A stretch of DNA of 64,000 bases from Silene latifolia (GCF_048544455.1 NC_133529.1:43687456-43751455), one strand, 5' to 3'. Counted from the stretch's first letter, positions 26,718 to 38,864 are shown. The notes: generated by a model from the sequence alone, not told the origin. Program-made: numbers and translations.

Positions 26718-27836
26718 AAGCTATTTTCGAGCGATATTAGAGCGTCCACATCATCTTTTTAAATTTTAGGAAAGTATATTATAAGATCTTCCAAGATTAT
26801 GACAAAGATACTATATAATATTTTTAATATCAAACTATACTTAACATAAAAGAATTGTTTGATTATCAATCTAACCAAAAAGTATAATGCAAAAAATTTC
26901 GAAACTTGGATATTTGGATTCATAGCGAAAAATGCTTTCATTTGAGTATAAATTTCGTATTATCTACTACTTCCTCCCTTCCATTGAATTGTTTATATTT
27001 ACTTTTTGTACAAATATTAAGAAAATGGGATATCTCTACTTTTCATATGTTTACTTACACAACTACTTTCATGTAAGCCCCTCATATTTTGGCACCCACC
27101 CAACAGAAGATATAAAAGTAGACAAGGGTATGTAAACAATTCAATGGTATGAACGACGTATTATTATTTTCTCATATTTTAATTATGATAAAATATGGTG
27201 TACTTGTTAATATATTATTTGTCCCACATTGAACAATTATGTAGGTGTGGTGAATATATTACATATAAGTAGTAGAATTGTTCCACATTGGAAGATTACC
27301 ATTAGGTGGGTGAACCTATAATTATAAATAAGAGTGATCTTTGAAATTTAGGTATCAAGCAAAAATCTTTTGAGTCTCTTAAGTATTGTCTTAGAGGACT
27401 CTTAAGAGTATGTATTATTAAAAATTAATTAATTAATTTAGGATTGATACTTTTTAATAAAAAATGCTTAAACGTACGAATATTAATAGATGGTATATAA
27501 CTATTACATATATTGAAGTAACAATTGCCCGTATTCGGAATTTGGCGCGAACTAGGTGTGAATAAGATGATGTATTTCTTCGTATGTTATTTGTCATACA
27601 TTAAAAAAATAATGTAGGTGTGGTGAATATATTACATATAGATAGTAGAATTGTCCCAGATCGAAAGATTAGCATAAGATGAGTGATTTTATGATATAAA
27701 TATGACACATCATTGAAACTTAGGTATCAACCCATTATCTTAGAGAGCTCTTACTAGTTTGTATCATTCTCTCCACAATATGATATAATTTTCTATATTA
27801 TATTGAAGTGACGATGTTTATAATTTGGGTTATTTA
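26716..27836. repeat. AT-rich tandem repeat, left part
   Basis: From about 27190 two units of roughly 370 bp repeat (27191-, 27563-). Each contains GTCCCACATT(G/A), then GTGGTGAATATATTACATAT, a TATAAATA box, CTTTTGAGTCTCT and TAGAGAGCTCTTA. Bases 26740-27000 carry an older partial copy. The array continues after the MULE (37465-38457). The CCCACAT plus TATAAATA layout resembles LTR promoter regions, so these may be amplified LTR remnants; no coding sequence. Confidence 0.65.
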
Positions 27837-27920
27837 ATAGAAATACTATGATCTATAGTGGTCCTTCTTAGAATACTATGACCTACAGATTAACTAAGAA
27901 TATCACTAACTATTGTACCA

Positions 27921-29308
27921 CTTCTCTTAAAACAGAATCCCCATTTATTTTACCTGATGGAGCAGGTAACCATGATGTGGGGCCCATTTTTTTTTTGTTT
28001 ATTTAAAACTTCTTCCCCTCCCCTTTACATCTCCATTATATTGGTCCCACTTTTGCCCCTTTCTAATTTTTTTCATCTTCCTCCTCAATACCTGCAACTT
28101 CCCCCTCTCTCCTTTCTCCTTAATTTTTCCTCCATTTTCATATTCATTTATTAACTTCAGCATTAATAGTTAATCAATAATCTTAAGTAAGATATCATTT
28201 AAATCAATAATAAGCTACTACCCAAGAACCCTCATCAACACAAACAAATTAGGTATCCTCCATTTACATCTAAGTTTTATACCTCACAAAATTCATACAA
28301 GTAACCGGTAATGGTCTCCCTCACTATATCACCACCACCACCATTATCCACGACCACCTATCTCGAATTCACGACCCATGTGCATCCATTCTGACAGCCA
28401 TAATAACACTGCCATTCCACAACCACCCAAAATCTGATGTAAAATTTACCCCCATTTCGTCAACATTCTTAAACAGCGGTGGACTTTTAAGATCACTATC
28501 CAAGTTATACCAAATCCCGTTCAATCTTTCTCAAAGCAACCCAATGCCAACCTTTCCAAAGTATACCATACCTTTTAACTGAAACATTCAACAAAAGCTG
28601 TGGACTTTTAAGATCACTATCCAAGTTATACCAGAATTTGATCCAAGATGAAAATTGTGTCAATTACTAAACATCAACTTGAGAAAAATGATAGATGTTC
28701 ACTAACATACAAGTCTTGTCCTCTTAAATTCTCGATTAGAGACACAGCCGTCTTTGCCAATCTTGCAACAGGGGCTTTGGCAACGGAATAACACTACCAA
28801 AAGCCAGTAGACCTAACTCAGGAAGGTTCCAGGTTCACTAAACCAGTACTTGATCCAGTGATGCAGTAATTACGATATGACTACCTATGAAGTTTGTTGC
28901 TCAAAGTAGTAACTTCCCAAAGCCCGACCCTTCACTTTTCTAAACTGAAGAAGCCCTCTGCCAAAAAAAATTCACTCCCTTCCTTTCACAGTCTCATGGC
29001 ATTTCCAGGGCAGTGCTATAAATTCCCCTCTTAATTGACTGTACTTAGCGCAGCTCACCCCTGTGCATCCATTCTGACAGCCATAATAACACCGCCATTC
29101 CACAACCACCCAGAATCTGAAGTAAAATTTACCCTCAAATTAAAATGGGGATTTAGGGTCTTCGAAAATTACCACTCTTATTGGTGGAGGAGCACGGAGG
29201 TTCAAGGCTGCAATAGCTGAAGTGGCAGATCTGAGGAGAAGGATTGGTGGCGATGGGTGGTTTCCGTGACCTTGCTTGATGCGCGTTGGTACTTGGTCCA
29301 AGTTGGTG
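27921..29308. other. MULE-1 internal sequence, possibly captured host DNA
   Basis: No reading frame longer than about 65 codons and no recognised protein. A 75-bp segment starting GTGCATCCATTCTGACAGCC is present twice, 684 bp apart, and a 36-bp segment (GGACTTTTAAGATCACTATC) twice, 122 bp apart. This looks like UTR or intron rather than exon. Confidence 0.5.
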
Positions 29309-29313
29309 CGTGT

Positions 29314-30632
29314 TGTAACACCCCCATATACCGAGGAGCCTTAACTATACCTTCCTTAGCATATAAGGGCGTTACCATCTCGGTTGCCCGAGGTAAGTAA
29401 TCATCAAAAGTCGATAAAAGAACAATTATAGTTATATTACAAGCGTACAACCCACTAATAAAATAAAGATACAACTTGTCAGCTACACGCTATCACTATC
29501 AGAACTCGTGAAGACTCATCCCTGCCAGGACTCCAGCTATCAACCACTTCAACACCTGCTAAGACTGACTGCTCACCATAAGGGATCACGGCAGACACAT
29601 AAACAAACAAGACAACCACCCAAGGTCAGTAACTGAGACAAGACTCAACATAAACCAACAACAACGTCAATATAATACAACACAACCAATCACACACAAT
29701 CACACCCACTCCAATCAATCTCCCACCGATCGTCCTTTGGACCACCCGCCAGTGGGGGACCGTTGTTCCCACCTAAGCCCCGCTCATCATACCGAGCGAT
29801 AACCCTGTCCCATTAATGTGCACATCCCCTCCCGTGGCGGGTTCCACGGAGGGCGAAACTAGGGCGTGAAGCCACTCCCGCAAGTGACTCCACTCAGCCG
29901 AGGACGCACCTCGAGAACCAGAGACAAACAATCACAGACAGCTGCAATACAACAACAACCAACAACTGTATACACCAACCGATTACCGCATATACCCTGC
30001 CACACAAACACAACAACAACACAACGACCACGACTCAACGATCGACACACTAGACCGTCCACAAAAACTGAGTAGGCGAACCTACCTTTAAGCGGCTGCA
30101 ACGATTCCATGCCAACACACGCAAAACCCAGCAATCAAGCAACACCTATATACACAATACAAACATCTATCACTACCAAGCTAACCCTAACTCCAAAGAC
30201 AAGTATACGGATGATGATGATGACATACCTACATGAGGAAACCTGGCAAAGAACCGCTACCCGACTCAAGCTATGCACTCCTAAGGCACAAGGACCTTCA
30301 AAGGCTCCCATGGAAGGTATATGGTGAAAGGAAGGGAAGGAGGCGACCTAAAGATCTGAAGAAATGAGGCGGAAATGATTTGCGGTTTTAACAAAACACG
30401 ATTATAAACCCTCGCTGAAAAGACGCTACTTGATCGAGTAACCCACTTACTCGATCGAGTGGCCCCTACTCGATCGAGTATCCAAGCTACTCGATCGAGT
30501 AGCCTCTACTCTATCGAGTACCACCCATAACTCAAAACACAGGATAACTTTGGTACGCACTTCTAAGGACTATTACTGCTCCCAAGGTCGGTCAACGCTG
30601 GTCAACGGGTCTCTAAAAGGGAGGGTACTACA
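29314..30632 (-). repeat. N2 3' LTR (1319 bp)
   Basis: TGTAACACCC to TACTACA in plus orientation. Contains hairpin CTCGG-GCAA-CCGAG (minus, 29392-29379), the conserved GTGCAC block (29815-29900), a TATA-like TTTATAAT (minus, 30408-30401), and five palindromes at 30423-30521 just upstream of it. It differs from the other LTR in a concentrated patch near 29722-29770. Confidence 0.95.
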
Positions 30633-30670
30633 GTCTTCTCCCCTTAAAAAGAACTTCGTCCCCGAAGTTC
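30633..30670 (-). promoter_or_regulatory. N2 polypurine tract and 3' hairpin
   Basis: On the minus strand hairpin GAACTTCG-GGGA-CGAAGTTC (30670-30651), then TTTTTAAGGGGAGAAGAC next to the LTR. Same module as N1. Confidence 0.85.
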
Positions 30671-31179
30671 AACTCACCTATGCCAAAGCACAAGATACGG
30701 AAACAAAACGACCTCACTACTCTTCCGACATAGGTCACTATTCCCCGGGAATACCATCCCCCACGTCATCATCATCAACTGTCTAACACTCCATATAGAT
30801 CGACTCCTACAAGCTATTACTTGAAATACCAACCTCACCACATGGACCAACACAACCAACGACTACACCGCTGCTCACAACTCTTAGCCACACACTACGA
30901 GACTACACGTTCACTAATGACAACCATCAACACGAAGCATGTCACCTTAACACCACTATGTTACTCAACGATACGATTCTATTCCAACACATGACATCAT
31001 AACTATCTCCTTATGACCGTCTTTTAAAGCACACTATCAACTTTTACTTCAACACACAATTACTCACGAACAAGTGAAAACAATTATAGTTTCATACAAG
31101 TAATGTAACCGGAATAATAGAAAACATTATAAACAAACAACAAAATAATTGTAATATCGGCCTTTTATTTCGCGACATT

Positions 31180-31218
31180 ACTCTTCCCCTCTAAAAAGGA
31201 ACTTCGTCCCCGAAGTTC
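31180..31218 (-). promoter_or_regulatory. Internal duplicate of the N2 3' hairpin and purine tract
   Basis: Minus-strand GAACTTCG-GGGA-CGAAGTTC (31218-31199) then CTTTTTAGAGGGGAAGAG, about 550 bp interior to the true tract. It parallels the duplicate at 17616 in N1. Confidence 0.75.
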
Positions 31219-31644
31219 ACCACCAAATTACTACACATATTATTTAAAACTTACTTCTTGTCATAAAACCAACACGTATGATTCGTTATTGACATTACTC
31301 ATTACTCATACAACCATTAATTCACAAAACCATATGTTACTTTATTCGAGCGATTAGCCATAGACACGAATGTATGTATACATCAATTGTATATGTATAT
31401 AGGAATTACACCACTCCGGTGAAATATAATTAGTAGACATTACGGATGTTAAATGAATGCAATAAGAACCAACTACTACTTCACTATTCGTTACGAATAC
31501 ACATCCAAAACCCAAACACGACTTCCAACATATGGAATTAACGGTTTAAACATGTTACTAAACGTAAAAAACCATATTAAACATCAAAACATGTAACGAT
31601 ATAACCATTAAAACAATTTTAATTAACAAAAAGTTCCTGTAACA

Positions 31645-31800
31645 GTGCTACTCGATCGAGTATATAGGGTACTCGATCGAGTGCCCGCTACTCGATTGAG
31701 TGTCCTGGCTACTCGATCGAGTAGCCTGAAATCAGAATACTCTAGCCTTGTCACACCTGCAGCTACTCGACCGAGTATGGGGCACTCTGTCGAGTGGCCA
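31645..31800 (-). repeat. Downstream palindrome array of N2
   Basis: Six ACTCGATCGAGT-class copies between the gene and the polypurine tract, several perfect (TACTCGATCGAGTA). Confidence 0.9.
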
Positions 31801-32032
31801 CAGGTCAAAACCTTAGAAATTTCCTGTCATAACACCATATATATATATATAATACGTCACATAAGCGCGAGTCGGGATGACAACCCGACCCCCAAAATCC
31901 TGCAAACAAGTTCAAACTAAGCAAATTCGGCCTTATGGCCATCCATACAACCCAAACGTAAAAGTACCAACTAAAAACGACTACTATCATCCAACACCAC
32001 CGAATCATATACCAAGAGAAAGAAAAGGAGTA

Positions 32033-33599
32033 TCACTCTTGCTGCTGCTGCTCATCCATCATCTCATCTCCCCCACCATCTCCTCCCGAGGTGCCTGCTC
32101 CCGATGACCCAATACCCGCATCGACCCCTGCTCCAGCTCCTGGACTCTCATACCATGGGGTCAAACCACCAAAAGCAAAGGACTGAGGTGTCCCCCATGC
32201 TGTCTGGTCCACCCCGTAAGAGTGGAAAACCCCACTATAGTCCCCAACTCCGCTCCACCACACTGGATGTGGTCCCTCGGTCCCAATACCCAGAGCATAC
32301 GCCATCTCATGCATGTTCCGGAGTTTCAAAGTAGATGACACTCTCTCTGCCAAGTAGCTCGAACGCGTCTCTGGGGTATCGTGGTAGGGGTAACAAGGAA
32401 AAGGGTGCTGCTGTGGTGCCGCTGGCTGTGGTCTGGTCTCAGCTGTCCTCTCCCTCACACGACGAGGTCCACTCCCCAACCTGGGCCTATCCTCGGCCGC
32501 TCTCACATTCTCTCCCTTCCTTGGCTCGGCATCACCTGAAGGATCGTGTCGTCAATGAGGTATGTCTGTAACTGTCGGGGTACATCATCATCCTCCTCCT
32601 CCTCATCGGAGTCCACAGCGACTACCACTGGGTCTAACGGCTCTGTCGGTAGGAGGTGCTCAGGAGCCGGTATCCTCATCCAGCTCATACCCACACCCTC
32701 CAAGCTAGGCTACCATCGTCCAAGGTTCTCAACCATTTCAGGTCGAGGTAGTAGTCTCTGTCCATAGTAGGCACCGGTGTGGCTAGGGGAACGTACTCAG
32801 AAGAAGCCTCAAAGGAGGCTAGCTTTTCAGCTAACCGGGTGGCAAGGGCACCACAACTCAAGTGCCGAGTGGTAGAAGTAGCCATCAAAGCAAGGCTAGC
32901 ACAGACCATGGCAGGAGAATTGAAGACCACCCTCTCAGTCCGCTCCGGGTTAAGATAAGACATCAAAAGCAACAACTCGTGATTGTTCAGCTTACTCATA
33001 TCCGGCCTCTCATAAAGAAGATTCGATGTAGAACGAAGGAAGATCCTCAAAGTGACATGTTGAACATCGTTAATCAACATGTTACTGGAGGTGGGAGCTG
33101 ACTTCCCAGACAAACAAGGCATAAGGCGGCAAACCCCGCACTCAGATGGGATCTCGCTGATGGAATCCTTGGGAGGCTTAGCCAACCCAAGGTGAGAAGC
33201 AAAGAGGTCCATAGTCAACACAAAACTCGTGTTCATAAGACGGAACTCAACAGTCTGCTCAGCTGGCTCGTATTTAAACGAGCTCATGAATTCCAAAGTC
33301 AGAAAAGGATAAGTATGCTTCTTCAAACGATACAGCCCCGTGAACCCCAAGGTCTCAAAGATATGACGGACATCCGTCTCAATCCCCAGGTCATCAAGAA
33401 GTGTGGTATCCACACAACGGGTGGGTCTCATCTTGCGTTTCTGTAACGCTACAAATCTCTCTCTCTGTTTAAAGTCCACAAAGACTACCGAAGGATACTC
33501 GGGTACAGACGGTACAACCGGTCCGCTACCCTCCCCAATTTCGGGCTGAGAAGCCCTCCCCCTCTTACTTTGACGGGTCCCCAGGTTTAGTCTCGGCAT
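32033..33599 (-). pseudogene. ATHILA ORF-1-like protein of N2 (two frame breaks)
   Basis: Function unknown. The first open part (33599 to 32685) starts at ATG 33599-33597 (MPRLNLGTRQSKRGRASQ), preferred because an AG acceptor directly precedes it. It contains FETLGFTGLYRLKKHTYPFL, LEFMSSFKYE and EFRLMNTSFVLTMDLFASHL, the pattern of the plant ATHILA ORF-1 family (Pfam PF03078), at about residues 80-160. The frame then shifts near 32690 to an acidic stretch (VDSDEEEEDDDVPRQLQTYL, 32703-32503) and again near 32505 to a basic, then Gly- and Gln-rich tail ending DEQQQQE at 32033. Total about 520 residues if joined. The long open stretches suggest recent breakage, or sequencing error. Family call moderate; it could instead be an unrelated LARD protein. 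Confidence 0.6.
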
Positions 33600-34439
33600 C
33601 TGTTTCAGCATACAAATTAAACATACTTGCATAGGCCCTTAAAACATGTAATTTACACAAATTGAACACTGAATAATCATCTATGTACACACTTTCACCA
33701 ACAAATTCCCAATTTGATATACAAATTCAGTTTATAGCATTTCAGACGATCTTTATAGCTGTGAAAATTTTAACATGATAAACATGATTTACCCGACTAC
33801 TACAACTGTCAAAACATGGCTCAAATACTACTCCATATAGATATACTTGAAAACATGTGAAACATTCATGTATGCTCATAGAAGGGCAACTAAGTACACA
33901 CCATCACCAACATTCAACATTATGAGCAAATTTCTCAATTAAATAGTCAGACGATCTCTACAGCTGTAACGATTTTGACACATTCATCAAGAATTAATAT
34001 CACCACTACTCTATTAAAGGTTTAACTCTTGCATATACATTCATATCCAACACAAAATCTCAATTATAGAAAACGAATTTCAATTTGGGGCACTTTTAAG
34101 ACGGGGTTTTAAGGCAAATTTTAAGGTGAAAATCACAAAATCCAACTTCCAACTTGATATATGCAACATATACTACTCAATTTCATCTTCCAACATGTAG
34201 ATAACAACCAAAAATTCAATTTGATTTCACAAACCCTAGAAAAATTCGTCCCCAAATTTGCAATTTCTACTCTATTTTTATCACAATAAACATCAACAAT
34301 CATGAAAGGGAAGCCTGTGAATCATATTACAACAATTACAAGCAATTTTTCATCCATATATATCGAAATTTCAGATTATTCTATCATTCCAAATAGATTC
34401 TAAGTGATGAAAACATAAAATTAAGAAAGAAATTCATAC
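33600..34439 (-). other. Candidate 5' UTR intron of the N2 gene
   Basis: On the minus strand a donor GGTAAAG|GTATGA at 34439 and an acceptor GCTGAAACAG ending at 33600 would remove 840 bp and place the ATG immediately after the junction. The sequence between is AT-rich and stop-laden. Inference from splice consensus only. Confidence 0.45.
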
Positions 34440-34820
34440 CTTTACCAAATAGGAAGTGAAAGAACGAATCAAAGCGAAGAAAACTACTCAAATTAATCAC
34501 CCCAACACAAAGATATAAGAGTTCTTGAGAGGTTTGAGAGATTAGGTTTCGAAATAGGGAGAAAGAATAGGAAGAATGAGAAGGAATAAGGGTTTTAAGA
34601 AACCCGTAAAAGCCACTGTACTGTAGCCTACTCGATCGAGTACCTAGGGTACTCGATCGAGTGCCCTCTACTCGATCGAGTAGGTGCTATTTCGTCGAGT
34701 ATCCGCAGAAAATTTCTACATCCCGACGTCATAGCTTCCAAACTAGATCGAGTGAGGTCTACTTGGTCTAGTAAGCACTCGCACTCGGTCAAGTAAGGTT
34801 GAGTACTCGGTCAGAATTAC
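34440..34820 (-). promoter_or_regulatory. Candidate internal promoter of the N2 gene
   Basis: In minus orientation: a cluster of about seven palindrome variants (34815-34625), then a pyrimidine-rich leader (34560-34445; CCTTATTCCTTCTCATTC, TTCGAAACCTAATCTC) leading to the intron donor. The same order, palindromes then downstream leader, is seen in the LTR promoters. Confidence 0.45.
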
Positions 34821-35699
34821 AGAATTAATTGGAGGTCTCTGCAAAACAATATCACGTGTCGATTCCAAACTAATTTCGGAAGTCGTCACTGGTTATGTAT
34901 TCACTCATGTATTACCATTACTACTCAAATATATCATACGGTCTCATCAGATAAGATTCATATCACATTACCCTACAACAAACTTCACACCACATGGTTT
35001 ACCTGCTACCGAGTCATCCATATATGCAATTATGTCATTGTATCATGTCTAAACTCGTCTTACCACATTGCTAGCAACCTTATACTTGCGTTAATCAAAA
35101 CACATAATTAACGATAAATTTCCCATACGTCATCTAAGTGCTTTACTATCATGATCAAGTTTCAACATAAACAAATTATTCTACACAAATTAATCACCAC
35201 ACAGCGGAAACTTTCAACCATTAACATTGCATACATCCACTACTATCTTGATGTTTCTCATACTATATCTCAACACTTCTTTAGCTATCATTATTATAGC
35301 TACGGTAAGACTTATAAACTCGTATAAGATCACCATCACTAACGACCTGAAACAAACATCAAAATTACCACATTTTCATACTACAGCATACACTTCTACA
35401 CTTTTCTCGCACTTTATCACATAAATCCTTATACGTTTCTCATTATCATCACATACGCTCCTCCACTCCATCACCAATTTACCATACACGATTCTAACGT
35501 AACTATTATACTAATATCAACTTCAACAAAGACTCAACCACAACCAATTTCTAACATAATCAATATACACGTTAAGTACATACTTATTGACTCCATATTC
35601 CCATACCCGGTGACTGGCTTAAGCACAATGGGGCCAAGATTTTGAAATGAGGATGCCTACTCACCCAAAATCTAGCATCAGCTGGGGCTCCCATGATAC
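34821..35699 (-). other. N2 5' leader region without recognised content
   Basis: About 880 bp of AT-rich sequence between the conserved post-PBS leader and the internal array. No gene, repeat or structure seen. Confidence 0.5.
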
Positions 35700-35781
35700 A
35701 TACACCAGGTTCATTTTATTAGACTCACTACGTTCATTAGGTTCATTTGTTACAGGTTCCAAAATCGTCGCTCTGATACCA
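35700..35781 (-). promoter_or_regulatory. N2 primer binding site and conserved leader
   Basis: Minus-strand TGGTATCAGAGC (35781-35770) is a perfect initiator-Met PBS. GACGATTTTGGAACCTGTAA, CCTAATGAACG and GAGTCTAATAAAATGAACC follow, closely matching T1 and N1. Confidence 0.88.
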
Positions 35782-35784
35782 CTT

Positions 35785-37110
35785 TGTAACACCCCCATAT
35801 ACCGAGGAGCCTTAACTAGACCTTCCTTAGCATATAAGGGCATTACCATCTCGGTTGCCCGAGGTAAGTAATCATCAAAAGTCGATAAAAGAACAGTTAT
35901 AGTTATATTACATGCGTACAACCCACTAATAAAATAAAGATACAACTCGTCAGCTACACGCTATCACTATCAGAACTCGTGAAGACTCATCCCTGCCAGG
36001 ACTCCAGCTATCAACCACCTCAACACCTGCTAAGACTGACTGCTCACCATAAGGGATCACGGCAGAGACATAAACAAACAAGACAACCACCCAAGGTCAG
36101 TAACTGAGACAAGACTCAACATAAACCAACAACAACGTCAATATAATACAACACAACCAATCACACACAATCACACCCACTCAAATCAATCTCCATCACC
36201 GACTGTCCACTGGACCAACCCTGCCAGTGGGGGACCGCAGCCATTCCCACCTAAGCCCCGCTCATCATACCGAGCGATAACCCTGTCCCATTAATGTGCA
36301 CATCCCCTCCCGTGGCGGGTTCCACGGAGGGCGAAACTAGGGCGTGAAGCCACTCCCGCAAGTGACTCCACTCAGCCGAGGACGCACCTCGAGAACCAGA
36401 AACAAACAATCACAGACATCTGCAATACAACAACAACCAACAACTGTATACACCAACCGATTACCGTATATACCCTGCCACACAAACACAACAACAACAC
36501 AACGACCACGACACAACGATCGACACACTAGACCATCCACAGAAACTGAGTAGGCGAACCTACCTTTAAGCGACTGCAACGATTCCATGCCAACACACGC
36601 AAAACCCAGCAATCAAGCAACACCTATATACACAATACAAACATCTATCACTACCAAGCTAACCCTAACTGCAAAGACAAGGATACAGATGATGATGACG
36701 ACATACCTACATGAGGAAACCTGGCAAAGAATCGCTACCCGACTCAAGCTATGCACTCCTAAGGCACAAGGACGTTCAAAGGCTCCCATGGAAGGTATAT
36801 GGTGAAGGGAAGGGAAGGAGGCGACCTAAAGATCTGAAGAAATGAGGCGGAAATGATTTGCGGTTTTAACAAAACATGATTATAAACCCTCGCTGAAAAG
36901 ACGCTACTCGATCGAGTAACCCACTTACTCGATCGAGTGACCCCTACTCGATCGAGTATCCAAGCTACTCGATCGAGTAGCCTCTACTCTATCGAGTACC
37001 ACCCATAACTCAAAACACAGGATAACTTTGGTACGCACTTCTAAGGACTATTACTGCTCCCAAGGTCGGTCAACGCTGGTCAACGGGTCTCTAAAAGGGC
37101 GGGTATTACA
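35785..37110 (-). repeat. N2 5' LTR (1326 bp)
   Basis: Pair of the LTR at 29314, with the same landmarks: hairpin 35850-35863, TATA-like 36879-36886 (minus), palindrome array 36901-36999. Its 36185-36245 patch matches the T1 LTR better than its own partner LTR. Confidence 0.95.
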
Positions 37111-37464
37111 CGTGTAATCGGGTGTACGGGAGCAGTTATGGTGGGTTTCTTAGCTATTTGTATTTAATGGTTGAAGAAGGTGATACGAGATGTGTGTGTG
37201 TATTTAATTAAGATCAGGCAAAAGTTCAGTATAAATCAAACTTAAGAAAAGGAGGAGTAATAAGGTAAGGTAAACGAAATGGAAGGAAGGAAGCTGGTTA
37301 ATAAGTGTATTTAAAACAAAGGCAACCTGTCATTCCGGTTAGCCTTCCACGTATTGTAATATGAGCGGAATGGTGTCATACTTGGTAGTATTCTTAGTTA
37401 AATTATAGGTTGTAGTATTTTGAGAAGGGCACCCATAGGTTGTAGTATTCTCATTAAATAACCC

Positions 37465-38457
37465 TTATAATTTTTATTTATATATAAACTTATACATTTC
37501 ATTTGGCAAAAAAGTATCGTAAAAAAAATTATGAAAATTATATAATTTTTATTTGTTCAACATTGAAAATAATGTCGATGTGATGAATATACAACGAATA
37601 AATAGTTGAATTGTCCCACGTCAGAAGATTGTCATAAGGTGAATTATCCCACATCAGAAGATTATCATAAGGTGGGGTGATCCCATGATTATAAATAATA
37701 GTCATCATTGGAACTTAAGCATCAATACAAAATCTTTTAAGTCTCCCAAATATTGTCATAATATAAACAATAACTTAGAAATATTAAGCACGTAAATATT
37801 TATAACGGTGATTATATATTAGTGATATTATAATATCTTTATTTAAAATTATGAAAATAATATAATTAGATTCGTGGTAAAAAATGCTATCATTATAGTA
37901 TAGATTTCATATAATTTGCACTTATTAAAAATTATGTACTTCTTAGTATGTTATGTCGCACATTGAAAAATAATGTAGGTGTGCTGAGTATACTACGCAT
38001 AAATAATAGAATTGTCACCACCGAAAGATTAATAAAAGATGGTGTGATTCTATGATTATAAATATGAGGCATCATTGAAACTTAGTATCATTAAAATCTT
38101 TCGAGTCTCTTCACCATGTCTTAGAGAGCTTTTAAGAGAGTGTATCATTATCTCCACAATATGATACACATTTTCTATGTTACATTCATGTGATGTTTAG
38201 AATTTGTATTTAGATTTGGCAAAAAAGTATCGTAAAAAAATTATGAAAATTATATAATTAGATTCATGGTAAAAAAAAATGCTATCATATCATTAGAGTA
38301 TAGATTTCATATCATTTTGCACATATTTTAATTGTGAAAAAAAAAATAGAAAAAAAAACGTACGAATATTAATAGATAGTATAGTATTTGCTCATTATTA
38401 AACCGGGCTTAATGTCGAATTAGGTGCGAAAAATATGGTGTACTTCTTAGTATATTG
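37465..38457. repeat. AT-rich tandem repeat, right part
   Basis: Continues the array split by MULE-1: units begin near 37540 and 37929, and a truncated one near 38424 stops at the LTR beginning 38458. Each full unit has the CCCAC(A/G)T motif, a TATAAATA box and the AGTCTC..TTAGAGAGCT block. Confidence 0.65.
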
Positions 38458-38585
38458 TGTAATACCCCGTATTTAAGACAAGGTTAATGGTTAGTCTTAC
38501 TATGGAATTATATTAAAATGTATTTTAAAAGGGTATTTAATAATTATATTAATTAAATAATTATGTTGTGAGACGGAAGTAAAAT
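38458..38585 (+). repeat. LTR fragment related to N3, left part
   Basis: Begins TGTAATACCCCGTATTTAAG. It is interrupted by N3 at the duplicated AAAAT and resumes at 57392. It is the target into which N3 inserted. Confidence 0.65.
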
Positions 38586-38743
38586 TGTAATACCCTGTAA
38601 TTTGATAAGTATTTATAATAATTATTTATATAATTCGAATAATTAATTAAAAGACAATTGTATTAATAATTGCAAATAAGACAGTAATTAATAATAAAAT
38701 AATGGACGAGTCGGGAAGACGAGTTGGTCGAGTATTTAAAGTA

Positions 38744-38864
<121 letters not shown>

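Larger units (their letters stand above)
29314..37110 (-). mobile_element. N2: non-autonomous LTR retrotransposon with an ATHILA ORF-1-like gene
   Basis: Two nearly identical LTRs (29314-30632 and 35785-37110) and 5-bp direct duplications CGTGT (29309-29313 and 37111-37115). The PBS lies on the right and the polypurine tract on the left, so the element reads on the minus strand. Internal length is 5.15 kb. The only protein is ORF-1; no gag, protease, reverse transcriptase or integrase is visible. LTRs, PBS and 3' hairpin are Tekay-like whereas the protein is of a family named from Athila, so the element is mosaic. LTR similarity suggests a recent insertion. Confidence 0.93.
27837..37464 (+). 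mobile_element. MULE-1: Mutator-like element with 9-bp TSD and nested N2
   Basis: The direct duplication TTATAATTT (27828-27836 and 37465-37473) flanks imperfect terminal inverted repeats of about 84-94 bp (27837-27920 and 37371-37464; shared words GGGTTATTTAAT and AATACTA). A 9-bp TSD with long TIRs is diagnostic of Mutator-like elements. Without N2 and one copy of its TSD the element is about 1.8 kb. The interior (27925-29308, 37116-37370) has no transposase. It contains duplicated segments (28379-28462 with 29063-29140; 28478-28513 with 28600-28634) and may be captured host DNA that I cannot identify. Confidence 0.9.

Noticed and set aside
29035..29220. 61-codon frame within MULE-1
   Set aside because: Includes a duplicated non-coding-like segment; no recognised protein, no codon evidence.
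35227..35424. 65-codon hydrophobic frame in the N2 leader
   Set aside because: On the strand opposite the element, AT-rich, no supporting motif.
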